From contig NZ_SRSO01000001.1 of assembly GCF_004791695.1 (NCBI RefSeq), positions 186,001-250,000 of the forward strand: DNA of 64,000 nucleotides, read 5' to 3'. Shown here one piece after another: positions 17,865 to 26,763 of this stretch. A program made the position numbers and the translations under genes. The notes beneath the pieces are model-generated. The model saw only the letters and a list, made by a program, of their open reading frames with translations. It was not told where the DNA came from and did no database searches. Source of the DNA: Flavivirga rizhaonensis. GTDB taxonomy: Bacteria > Bacteroidota > Bacteroidia > Flavobacteriales > Flavobacteriaceae. The first letter of the stretch is position 1. Each line of letters opens with the position of its first letter.

Positions 17865-18800
17865 ATGAAAACAATTAAAAATATTTTTTCAAAAAAAGTG
17901 GCTATCGTAATAACGATTGTTTTATTACTATGCTCTTGTTCAAAAGATAGTAATCCAGATCCTTCTAATCCAGATCCTTCTAATCCAGAGGAAGATATAT
18001 TTTATTTACCAGTTGTGATCCATATTATACATAATGGTAAACCCGTTGGAGAAGGTACAAACCTTTCTACTGCACGAATTGAAAGACAAATTGAAATACT
18101 AAATGAAGACTTTCGCAGAAAAAAGGGAACAAGAGGGTATAACAATCACCCAGATGGAGGAGATACCAGAATAGAATTTGTTTTAGCAAAGCAAGATCCA
18201 GACGGAAAACCTTTTAACGGCATTAATAGAGTAGATTCAACTAAGGTGCTTGTACCCAGCTTGGGACATAATGTAAATCACTATGCACAATACGCTTATT
18301 GGGATCCTAAAAAATATATCAATGTTTGGACAACACCATTACCAGAAGATTCAGAATGTTTTGTATTTGGTTCTGCGACAGGACCGGAAACAGATTTACC
18401 TGGAACAGAGTTTTTTTCATTACCGCAACCAGGTGATGCTGAAGGTATTTTAATTAATTGGTTGCATTTTGGAGAATCGGATATTGCATGTTATGCACGA
18501 TTTGGGAGAACCTTAACTCATGAAATGGGGCATTACTTAGGAGTATTGCATATTTGGGGAGAAGGAGATTGTGAGAATAATGACTATTGTGATGATACTC
18601 CAGCGGTTGATAAACCTGTTTATAATATTGCTTTTATAGGATGTGAGGGAGAACCTGCAATGATTAACAATTATATGACCTGGTCTTATGATGAGACCAT
18701 GAATATGTTTACTAACGATCAGATAGCTCGAATGCATTATGTGTTAGAACATCACGAAGGACGTCATGCTTTATTATCTAGCCATGCGCTTAAACCCTAA
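17865..18800 (+). CDS. M43-type (pappalysin-like) zinc metalloprotease lipoprotein
   Basis: A 311-residue secreted protease. The start chosen is ATG 17865 because it gives a lipoprotein signal (KVAIVITIVLLLCSC); the frame extends upstream but only inside the preceding gene. A DPSNP linker present twice in tandem follows the lipidation site. The catalytic zinc motif HEMGHYLGVLH begins at His219, after VVIHIIHNGK, typical of the M43 N-terminus. Later motifs are CENNDYCDDTP and the Met-turn region NNYMTWS. M43 proteases act extracellularly or at the cell surface; the substrate is unknown. It sits between the hydroxylase and methyltransferase genes. Confidence 0.9.
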   Translation: MKTIKNIFSKKVAIVITIVLLLCSCSKDSNPDPSNPDPSNPEEDIFYLPVVIHIIHNGKPVGEGTNLSTARIERQIEILNEDFRRKKGTRGYNNHPDGGDTRIEFVLAKQDPDGKPFNGINRVDSTKVLVPSLGHNVNHYAQYAYWDPKKYINVWTTPLPEDSECFVFGSATGPETDLPGTEFFSLPQPGDAEGILINWLHFGESDIACYARFGRTLTHEMGHYLGVLHIWGEGDCENNDYCDDTPAVDKPVYNIAFIGCEGEPAMINNYMTWSYDETMNMFTNDQIARMHYVLEHHEGRHALLSSHALKP

Positions 18801-18809
18801 CAGATAAGT

Positions 18810-19448
18810 ATGGAAAACAAATTTCAAAATAATGCCATTCGTGGACCTATAAATGCGTTCTTTTTTAAAATGATTTCTGGATATATGGATATACTTTTTG
18901 GGAATTCAAAGCGTAAGCTTTTTAAAAATCATCCAGAGACTGTTATTGAAATTGGAGCAGGAACAGGAGCGAATATGCGTTATTTGAAAGTTGGAACTAA
19001 ACTAATAGCTATAGAACCCAATATTCATATGCATGCTAACTTAAAAAAGAGCGCAGTTAAATATGGTATTCATTTAGAAATAAAAGAGGTCGTTGGAGAA
19101 TCTATTGATTTGCCTGATAATTCATGTGATTTTGTAGTGTCTACTTTGGTACTTTGTACAGTTAGTAGTCCGATGGCTTGCATAAATCAAATTAAGCGCA
19201 TCTTAAAACCATCCGGCGTATTTATATTCATTGAGCATGTAAAAGCTAGAGATAATTCTATGTTAGCGTTTATCCAAAACCTGATTCATAAGCCGTGGCA
19301 TTGGTTTTTTGAAGGATGCCATACCAATAGAGACACTAAACAATTATTAGAATCTGTTGGTTTTAATAAGTTGGAATTAGAAACTTATAATTCCTACTCC
19401 CCATTTATTCCTATTATTCCCCAAATTCGTGGACGCGCTGTTAAATGA
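18810..19448 (+). CDS. class I SAM-dependent methyltransferase
   Basis: A 212-residue Rossmann-fold methyltransferase: SAM motif I is VIEIGAGTGANMRYL at about residues 45-59, followed by LIAIEPN (motif II), LPDNSCDFVVSTLVLCTV and the post-I helix LKPSGVFIFIEHV. The pattern is the Methyltransf_11 (UbiE/thiol methyltransferase-like) group. The substrate is unknown. It starts 9 bp after the protease stop and ends the operon. Confidence 0.88.
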   Translation: MENKFQNNAIRGPINAFFFKMISGYMDILFGNSKRKLFKNHPETVIEIGAGTGANMRYLKVGTKLIAIEPNIHMHANLKKSAVKYGIHLEIKEVVGESIDLPDNSCDFVVSTLVLCTVSSPMACINQIKRILKPSGVFIFIEHVKARDNSMLAFIQNLIHKPWHWFFEGCHTNRDTKQLLESVGFNKLELETYNSYSPFIPIIPQIRGRAVK

Positions 19449-20019
19449 TCAGATCACGTATTTAGCTTATAGAGCTTTGTTTTTTTGGAGGAAGGATCTC
19501 AGAAGAATCATGCAAAAGAACTTTTTAGAGTGATTTTTAATTATTGTTGTGCAAATAAATAGTGAGGCTAAACAATTATTTGAATTTTTGATACAAAGTA
19601 AATTATGTCAATCATTATTCAAATTCTAGGATGTACTGTATGCATAAAATAAGTGAGAAAGTATGAAAATGGTGAATTTTTTTTAATTTCTTTATCGGAC
19701 CATGTTCACATTTAGAAGTTGATAAAAATAAGGATGTAAATCTTTAATCCGATTATTATTTGGAGGTAGAACGGTAAAAGATTTAGATGAGAACGGGAAA
19801 AGACATGATTACGAAGATAATAACAGATTGAATATTAAAATTGAATTTTGGAATATATAGATTCGAAAACTTAGACGTAAATAATTACTATACACAATAA
19901 AAAAATATAGATCATTTGGCTGATAGTGCTAAGTTTTAAAATGAGTACATTTATAAAACATGTGGCTCTTGATACTTACGAACTTTGAAAAACCAAACAT
20001 CTTATAAGCACAACCCAAA
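19449..20019 (+). other. 571-bp intergenic region with a decayed coding fragment
   Basis: No complete gene is seen. A frame without a start runs from 19732 to a TAG at 19858-19860 and reads GGRTVKDLDENGKRHDYEDN near its middle, followed by RLNIKIEFWNI. Its amino-acid composition looks protein-like rather than random, so it may be the tail of a lost gene. I do not recognise it. The remaining sequence is AT-rich with no clear promoter or terminator. Confidence 0.35.
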
Positions 20020-21510
20020 TCACTCCCCACTCCCAAATCGTTTCATTTCCTCTAAAGGTTCTAAAATCTCTTCATTTTCCCATGTAGATTTTTCAAAAGC
20101 TTTTAACAAGGTAAACGGAACCACTTTTTCTTGTTTGATTAAAGCAAAATCATTTAAAGTAATATTTTTAACGTCGGTGAAAAGTAATTCCTCTTTATTA
20201 CGGTTATCACCTTCAATTTTAAAGTCAAACCCCACTTTGTTTTTCTCTCGACTATTTTCAATAAGTTTTAAACCTCTACTCACATAAAAATAAGCACCTT
20301 TTATTCGTTTGATGTATTTAGGCTGGTATTTGTTATCGCTATTTTTTTCGTAGATATACATGCCTTCACTAACATTTTCTATAAACTTAACGCCTAGGAG
20401 TAGTTTTAGGTTTACTTTTTTACCATAGCGAGATCCGTAATATTTATAATCTACTTTGGTAACCGCATAGTTTTCATCCGAAATGAATAGTTTACCAGTA
20501 AACTTTGCTTTGCTTCTTCTGGGTTTATAACTTACAATATAAGTAAGATCTCCATTATCGTAACCCACATCTTCAAACGTGTAATCGTATAATTTAGGAT
20601 TTAAAATACTTTTTAAAAAAGAATCATCTACAAACATGGATTTACGTAATAACGAACCAGTCTTATTTTTTAGATCGTACACATTGTACTCATTTTTCAT
20701 CTTCTCTTTAAAATCTTCATTTCTTAATGATAATGAATCCTCAACTTTAAATAACCCGCTTTTAACCTTATAGGTTTTCATAGTATCTATATATTTCAAA
20801 GCCATAGTTTGTGCTTTTTCTTGCACGGATTCAATAGAAAAATCATTCTTATGATCAAAAAGCTTCGTGGCCTTATTAACAACGAGTTTGCTGCTATCTT
20901 TATCTAAACTTGATAACTCGCCTTTAAAATCTGAAAAATGAATGATGTTGCTAGATCTAATGTGTCTGGAGAGCGAATCTAAACTTTTATTAGCCTTTTT
21001 TATGTTTTTAGATTTTACACGGGATGCTTTTTCAATGTCAAAGTCTAGGCTTTTAAATTTTGCATAATCGGTACTTCTATAAAATATGTTGTATGTCTTC
21101 AGGTTGATATCATAATTCTCATCAAGTTTTGCATTGACTCTAGCGATAATAGAATCTACATTAGGACGCTTATTACTAATATAAACCTCACTAAGTTGGT
21201 TAATAGCAGTTTCTAAAGGAATTATAAAGTTGAGTGCTTCAATAGCAGCTATACTAAGTTCTTTGTTTTGATACCCTAAACAAGAAATAGTAACAGTTTT
21301 GTTTTGAATATCTTCTGAATTCAAACTAAAATAGCCTTCTTCGTTAGAAATAACACCACTAAACTCACCTGTTTTAATAGTAGCATATGGTATGGGGGTT
21401 TTACTTTTCTTATCTATCAGTTTAGCTGTGATATTTTGGGAATGTATATAGAAGCTAGTCAATAAAATGGCTACGAATAAGACTGATTTTTTCATAATCG
21501 ATGGTTTCAT
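20020..21510 (-). CDS. carboxypeptidase-like regulatory-domain outer-membrane-associated protein
   Basis: A protein of up to 496 residues. A signal peptide (MKKSVLFVAILLTSFYIHSQ) begins at an internal ATG, residue 6 (21495), which is an equally good start. It is followed by a CarboxypepD_reg-like beta-sandwich (about 25-105, IPYATIKTGEFSGVISNEEG) and a long region with YTFEDVGYDNGDLTYIVSYK and a predicted beta-rich C-terminus. This architecture is common in Bacteroidota and often annotated only by the first domain. The function is unknown; cell-envelope location is inferred from the signal and domain. Confidence 0.8.
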   Translation of the reverse strand: MKPSIMKKSVLFVAILLTSFYIHSQNITAKLIDKKSKTPIPYATIKTGEFSGVISNEEGYFSLNSEDIQNKTVTISCLGYQNKELSIAAIEALNFIIPLETAINQLSEVYISNKRPNVDSIIARVNAKLDENYDINLKTYNIFYRSTDYAKFKSLDFDIEKASRVKSKNIKKANKSLDSLSRHIRSSNIIHFSDFKGELSSLDKDSSKLVVNKATKLFDHKNDFSIESVQEKAQTMALKYIDTMKTYKVKSGLFKVEDSLSLRNEDFKEKMKNEYNVYDLKNKTGSLLRKSMFVDDSFLKSILNPKLYDYTFEDVGYDNGDLTYIVSYKPRRSKAKFTGKLFISDENYAVTKVDYKYYGSRYGKKVNLKLLLGVKFIENVSEGMYIYEKNSDNKYQPKYIKRIKGAYFYVSRGLKLIENSREKNKVGFDFKIEGDNRNKEELLFTDVKNITLNDFALIKQEKVVPFTLLKAFEKSTWENEEILEPLEEMKRFGSGE

Positions 21511-21776
21511 AAGATCGACGAGTAAAATAGAATAATGTTACAATGAGATGTATTATTAAACTCATATATAAATTCATAAAAATAAGTATAAAAAACCAAG
21601 TATATAGCCTGCATTTTGAATGTACCTTTAAAAAGGCACAAATTTACGTGAATCTAACGTTGCATGGGGACTAGTCATGAATACGAATTACTAAGCCTAT
21701 GTAGGCTTGAAATCTGTAGATAGACAAATTAGTTATTGAATTTTATAAAAATTATAAAATACTGTTAATTATAATA

Positions 21777-21820
21777 TATCTTTGCACTCGCAAAAAAGAG
21801 ATTCCCGTCTTTGCGGGAAT
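21777..21820 (+). promoter_or_regulatory. promoter -7 box and leader hairpin of ychF
   Basis: TATCTTTG at 21777-21784 is an exact TAnnTTTG -7 element. It is followed by a short inverted repeat ATTCCCG (21801-21807) / CGGGAAT (21814-21820) in the expected 5' leader, 16 bp before the ATG. No clear -33 TTG is seen. The hairpin could affect translation or mRNA stability; this is inference. Confidence 0.5.
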
Positions 21821-21836
21821 TAAAAATAAATTTTCA

Positions 21837-22931
21837 ATGAAAGCAGGAATTGTAGGATTGCCTAATGTAGGAAAATCAACGTTATTTAATTGTTTATCGA
21901 ATGCCAAAGCACAAAGTGCAAACTTTCCCTTTTGTACTATAGAGCCTAATATTGGTGTGGTGAATGTGCCAGACCATCGTTTAGAAAAATTAGAAACGTT
22001 AGTGAACCCAGAGCGTGTACAACCGGCAACTGTTGAAATTGTAGATATTGCAGGATTGGTTAAAGGAGCGAGTAAAGGAGAAGGTTTAGGAAATCAGTTT
22101 TTAGCGAATATTAGAGAAACTGATGCGATTCTTCATGTATTGCGTTGTTTCAATAATGATAATATTGTGCATGTTGATGGTAGTGTAGACCCGATAAGAG
22201 ATAAAGAAACTATCGATATGGAACTACAACTTAAAGATTTAGAGACTGTCGATAAAAAACTTGATAAAGTAAAGCGTGCTGCTAAAACTGGAAATAAGGA
22301 AGCTCAAAAAGAAGAAGCTGTATTACTGGCTATAAAGGAAGGTTTGGAGTCTGGAACATCCGTTCGTGCATTAGAATTTAGTGAAGAGGATTATGTAGAT
22401 TTTGTAAAACCATCTCAGTTTATCACAGATAAACCAGTGATGTATGTTTGTAATGTTGATGAAGGTGCAGCAGTTTCTGGTAATGCCTATGTTGAAAAAG
22501 TAAGAGAAGCTGTTAAAGGTGAAAATGCAGAGGTTTTGGTGTTAGCTGTAGGTACAGAGGCAGATATTAACGAGTTGGATGATTATGAAGAACGCCAAAT
22601 GTTTTTACAAGATATAGGACTTGAAGAGCCTGGTTCTGCTAAATTAATTCGTTCCGCTTACAAACTGTTAAATCAGCAAACCTATTTTACGGCAGGTGTA
22701 AAAGAAGTACGTGCCTGGACGATAGATATAGGAGCTAGTGCACCACAAGCAGCAGGAGTTATACACACCGATTTTGAAAAAGGTTTTATTCGTGCCGAAG
22801 TTATTGGTTATAATGACTATGTGTCTTTTGGCAGCGAAGCCAAAGTAAAAGAAGCTGGAAAAATGCGCGTGGAAGGTAAAAATTACATTGTTAAAGATGG
22901 AGATGTGATGCATTTCTTGTTTAATGTGTAG
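21837..22931 (+). CDS. ychF: redox-regulated ATPase YchF (OBG-family)
   Basis: YchF is a ribosome-associated P-loop protein that prefers ATP over GTP. The 364-residue length is normal. G1 is GLPNVGKS at residues 7-14; the switch regions include [11 protein letters not shown] and [20 protein letters not shown]; the G4 element is CNVDE, where NxxE in place of NKxD explains ATP preference; and a C-terminal TGS domain ends [10 protein letters not shown]. It appears to be a single-gene unit with a Bacteroidota promoter. Confidence 0.97.
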   Translation: MKAGIVGLPNVGKSTLFNCLSNAKAQSANFPFCTIEPNIGVVNVPDHRLEKLETLVNPERVQPATVEIVDIAGLVKGASKGEGLGNQFLANIRETDAILHVLRCFNNDNIVHVDGSVDPIRDKETIDMELQLKDLETVDKKLDKVKRAAKTGNKEAQKEEAVLLAIKEGLESGTSVRALEFSEEDYVDFVKPSQFITDKPVMYVCNVDEGAAVSGNAYVEKVREAVKGENAEVLVLAVGTEADINELDDYEERQMFLQDIGLEEPGSAKLIRSAYKLLNQQTYFTAGVKEVRAWTIDIGASAPQAAGVIHTDFEKGFIRAEVIGYNDYVSFGSEAKVKEAGKMRVEGKNYIVKDGDVMHFLFNV

Positions 22932-22951
22932 CTTTGTTGGGGATTATTTTT

Positions 22952-23757
22952 GACCATAGAATAGACCCTGGGTTATAGAGAATAGACTATAGACCCTAGA
23001 ATATAGACTAAAAGGAATAATCATTATTTACTTAGTGTTAAATATTGTATATCAATGAACACTTCAACTGTTTACTGCCACTGAACACTGTGACTGTCAA
23101 CTAAACGTATAATATTTCTTTGTTTTGTGTTTAGGTTTGTTGAGTGTTTTATGATCCTAGATTATAGAGGATAGAATATAGATCCTAGACTATAGACTAA
23201 AAGGAATTTATTATTTACTTATTGTTAAATATTTATGTCAACGAGCACTTCAACTGTTTACTGGCATTGAACACTGTGACTGTCGACTAAACGTATAATA
23301 TTCCTTGTTTGATGTTTAGGTTTGTTGAGTGTTTTATGATCCTAGATTATAGAGAATAGACTATAGACCCTAGAATATAGACTAAAAGGAATAATCATTA
23401 TTTACTTAGTGTTAAATATTGTATATCAATGAACACTTCCACTGTTTACTGCCACTGAACACTGTGACTGTCAACTAAACGTATAATATTTCTTTGTTTT
23501 GTGTTTAGGTTTGTTGGGTTATTATTTTTGACCATAGATCATAGACCATAGACCATAGACCATAGATTATAGATTATAGAGAATAGATTATAGACTAGAG
23601 ACTAAAAGGAACAATGGTTATTTACTTATTGTTAAATAGTTATATCACTGAGCACTTCCACTGTTTACTGCCACTGAATACTGAATACTGAACACTAAAT
23701 ACTACCTACTGAAAACTGAGACTGCAACTGTCAACTAAACATCTAATACTGGTTCTG
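22952..23757 (+). repeat. array of about four imperfect ~186-bp tandem repeats
   Basis: The gap between ychF and the EamA transporter holds tandem copies of one unit. The marker ACGTATAATATT recurs at 23105, 23291 and 23479 (steps of 186 and 188), and ATGATCCTAGATTATAGAG recurs at 23151 and 23336. Each unit has a part made of ATAGAC(C/T)-type words, the constant block ACTAAAAGGAA, a part made of ACTG words (such as ACTGTTTACTGCCACTGAAC) and TTTAGGTTTGTTG. The fourth copy is more diverged and has expanded the short words. No coding frame is evident. Confidence 0.85.
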
Positions 23758-23818
23758 AACATCGTAATTCTTCAGTTTATAAAATAACTACACCAAAGCA
23801 CTACGTTACTTTCGTTTC

Positions 23819-24727
23819 ATGCAAACTACAAGAACTTTTGTTTACGGTGTTTTTTTAGGAATCCTTGGTATTGTGCTATTTTCTTCAAAAGCAGTTATGG
23901 TAAAACTAGCGTATCAATACGAAGTAGATACGATTAGTATTCTGTTACTTAGAATGCTATTTTCCTTTCCTTTTTATATCGTCATAGCCTATTTATATCG
24001 ACATCAAAATAAGGAGGCTGTCATAAAGAATAAACATTATGCCTGGGTCGTATTTTTTGGATTCGTTGGGTATTATTTGGCCAGTTATTTTGACTTTGTA
24101 GGACTTACTTATATAAAAGCAAGTTTAGAACGTATCATTTTGTTTTTGTATCCCACTATTGTACTACTGTTAAATAGGTTCTTTTTAAAACAACCCATAA
24201 CTAAAATTCAAGGAGGAGCAATAGCATTAACCTATTTAGGTATTGTTATAGCTTTTTGGGATGAGGTTGCTATTTCTGGAAATGACACCTATATAGGCGG
24301 TTTTTTTATTTTACTTAGTGCTATAACATATGCCTCATATTTGGTTGGAAGTGGTTGGTTAATTCCTAAATTTGGGGTTGTAACATTCACAGCATATGCC
24401 ATGATCGTTTCATGTATTTGCGTATTTATTCACTATAGTATTATAAGTAAAGTAGATCTGTTTAGTTTTTCATGGGAAGTTTATTTACTGGGGTTTTTAA
24501 TAGCTGTTTTTGCGACTGTGATACCGTCATTTTTAGTATCAGCTTCTATTAAAATGATCAGTTCATCGAACTTTGCAATTGTAGCAGGTATCGGACCAAT
24601 TTCTACGATCATTCTGGCATCTATTTTCTTAAATGAAGTCCTAACGTTATTACAACTTTTTGGGGCTCTGGTCGTTATAATAGGCATTTTATTAGTGTCT
24701 TTGAAGAAGCCAAAAACCAAAGAATAA
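23819..24727 (+). CDS. DMT-superfamily transporter (EamA family)
   Basis: A 302-residue inner-membrane protein with ten predicted helices in two EamA repeats: the first about residues 10-145 (GILGIVLFSSKAVMVKLAY, LRMLFSFPFYIVIAYL) and the second about 155-295 (GGFFILLSAITYASYLVGSG, VAGIGPISTIILASIFLNEV). EamA proteins export or import small metabolites such as amino acids or nucleobases; the substrate cannot be told. It follows the tandem-repeat array and precedes parE by 111 bp on the same strand. Confidence 0.9.
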   Translation: MQTTRTFVYGVFLGILGIVLFSSKAVMVKLAYQYEVDTISILLLRMLFSFPFYIVIAYLYRHQNKEAVIKNKHYAWVVFFGFVGYYLASYFDFVGLTYIKASLERIILFLYPTIVLLLNRFFLKQPITKIQGGAIALTYLGIVIAFWDEVAISGNDTYIGGFFILLSAITYASYLVGSGWLIPKFGVVTFTAYAMIVSCICVFIHYSIISKVDLFSFSWEVYLLGFLIAVFATVIPSFLVSASIKMISSSNFAIVAGIGPISTIILASIFLNEVLTLLQLFGALVVIIGILLVSLKKPKTKE

Positions 24728-24838
24728 GGTTCTCAACAAAAACAATGTTATATTGTTAATTACTTTGTGTGGCGGAGGTTTTATTTTTTGCAACGTTGTC
24801 TTATATTAGCGTTCTATCATTAAATTTAGCGCAGTTCT

Positions 24839-26698
24839 ATGGCCGAACAATCCAATTATACTGAAGATAATATACGCTCACTCGACTGGAAAGAACATAT
24901 CCGTATGCGTCCTGGGATGTATATTGGTAAACTTGGGGATGGCTCGTCTCCAGATGATGGAATTTATATCTTATTAAAAGAAGTTTTAGATAACTCTATT
25001 GATGAGTATGTCATGGGAGCTGGGAAAACCATTGAAATATCTATTCAAGGGACTAAAGTAACGGTTCGTGATTACGGACGTGGGATTCCTTTAGGGAAAG
25101 TCGTTGATGTGGTTTCCAAAATGAATACAGGTGGAAAGTACGATTCAAAAGCTTTCAAAAAATCTGTAGGGTTAAATGGGGTAGGTACCAAAGCAGTAAA
25201 TGCATTATCGTCATATTTTAGAGTAGAATCTACACGTGATAACAAGTCAGCCTCAGCGGAATTTGAAAAGGGTAATCTGACTAATAAAGAATCATTAGAC
25301 ACTACGGCAAGAAGAAAAGGAACAAAGGTGTCTTTTATTCCAGATGATCTCATTTTTAAAAACTATAAATATAGAAATGAGTACATCATTAAGATGCTTA
25401 AAAACTATGTCTATCTAAATCCAGGGTTGACTATCGTTTTTAACGGCGAAAAGTATTATAGCGAAAACGGATTAAAAGATTTACTAAGCGAAAATATTAA
25501 TGAATCCGATAGATTATATCCTATTATTCATTTACGAGGCGATGATATTGAAATAGCATTAACCCATAGTAAAACACAGTATAGCGAAGAGTATCATTCG
25601 TTTGTAAATGGACAAAATACAACTCAAGGAGGAACGCACTTAAATGCGTTTAGAGAAGCATTAGTAAAAACCATACGTGAATTTTATGGTAAAAATTATG
25701 ATGCATACGATGTTAGAAAATCCGTAGTCAGTGCCATAGCTATTAAGGTAATGGAACCTGTTTTTGAAAGTCAGACTAAAACAAAATTAGGTTCTACTGA
25801 TATGGGAGGTGATCTACCTACGGTTAGAACCTATATAAATGATTTTGTAAAAACACAATTAGATAACTTTCTACATAAAAATCAAGATACGGCAGAAGCC
25901 ATTCAACGCAAAATATTACAAGCAGAAAGAGAACGAAAGGAACTTTCCGGTATTCGAAAACTAGCAAAAGATCGTGCTAAAAAGGCAAGTCTACACAATA
26001 AAAAATTACGTGATTGTAGAGTGCATTTTGGAGATACCAAAAACGAACGTAATTTAGAAACGACACTTTTTATTACCGAGGGAGATTCGGCTTCCGGAAG
26101 TATAACAAAATCTCGTGATGTTAATACACAAGCGGTTTTTAGCTTAAAAGGAAAACCATTAAACTGTTATGGATTAACCAAGAAAATTGTTTATGAGAAT
26201 GAAGAATTTAATCTGTTACAAGCAGCTTTGAATATAGAAGAATCCTTAGAAGATCTGCGTTATAATAATGTCGTTATTGCAACAGATGCCGATGTTGATG
26301 GGATGCATATACGATTACTACTAATCACATTCTTTCTTCAATTTTTCCCAGAAGTAATCAAAGAAGGGCATTTGTATATATTACAAACCCCTTTATTTCG
26401 TGTGAGGAATAAAAAAGAAACCATTTATTGTTATTCAGAAGAAGAACGTATAAATGCTATAGAGAAATTAAAACCAAAACCAGAAATAACCCGATTTAAG
26501 GGATTAGGTGAAATTTCACCAGATGAATTTAAGCATTTTATTGGTGACGATATTCGATTAGATCCTATCATGTTAGATGATAATATGTCTGTTGAAGAAT
26601 TATTATCATTCTATATGGGTAAAAACACGCCAACACGACAAGAGTTTATCATTGATAACCTGAAAGTTGAAATGGATTTAATTGAAGACACAAAATAG
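24839..26698 (+). CDS. parE: DNA topoisomerase IV subunit B
   Basis: The ATPase subunit of the type IIA topoisomerase that decatenates daughter chromosomes. The 619 residues show the GHKL ATPase with [24 protein letters not shown] and [13 protein letters not shown], a transducer domain, and the Toprim domain with [20 protein letters not shown] and [11 protein letters not shown], ending near [11 protein letters not shown]. Length and the pairing with the A-subunit gene 65 bp downstream favour ParE over GyrB, whose gene in Bacteroidota is not adjacent to a gyrA/parC gene. Confidence 0.94.
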   Translation: MAEQSNYTEDNIRSLDWKEHIRMRPGMYIGKLGDGSSPDDGIYILLKEVLDNSIDEYVMGAGKTIEISIQGTKVTVRDYGRGIPLGKVVDVVSKMNTGGKYDSKAFKKSVGLNGVGTKAVNALSSYFRVESTRDNKSASAEFEKGNLTNKESLDTTARRKGTKVSFIPDDLIFKNYKYRNEYIIKMLKNYVYLNPGLTIVFNGEKYYSENGLKDLLSENINESDRLYPIIHLRGDDIEIALTHSKTQYSEEYHSFVNGQNTTQGGTHLNAFREALVKTIREFYGKNYDAYDVRKSVVSAIAIKVMEPVFESQTKTKLGSTDMGGDLPTVRTYINDFVKTQLDNFLHKNQDTAEAIQRKILQAERERKELSGIRKLAKDRAKKASLHNKKLRDCRVHFGDTKNERNLETTLFITEGDSASGSITKSRDVNTQAVFSLKGKPLNCYGLTKKIVYENEEFNLLQAALNIEESLEDLRYNNVVIATDADVDGMHIRLLLITFFLQFFPEVIKEGHLYILQTPLFRVRNKKETIYCYSEEERINAIEKLKPKPEITRFKGLGEISPDEFKHFIGDDIRLDPIMLDDNMSVEELLSFYMGKNTPTRQEFIIDNLKVEMDLIEDTK

Positions 26699-26763
26699 TT
26701 ATGAAATAAAGCCATATTATTTAATAATACATAAATTTCTCCTACTAAGAATTGATATAAAGC

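Noticed and set aside
21795..21836. A riboswitch in front of ychF
   Set aside because: Only a 7-bp stem is present; there is no larger conserved structure.
22952..23757. A CRISPR array
   Set aside because: The repeating unit is about 186 bp and similar along its whole length; there are no short constant repeats with unique spacers, and no cas genes.
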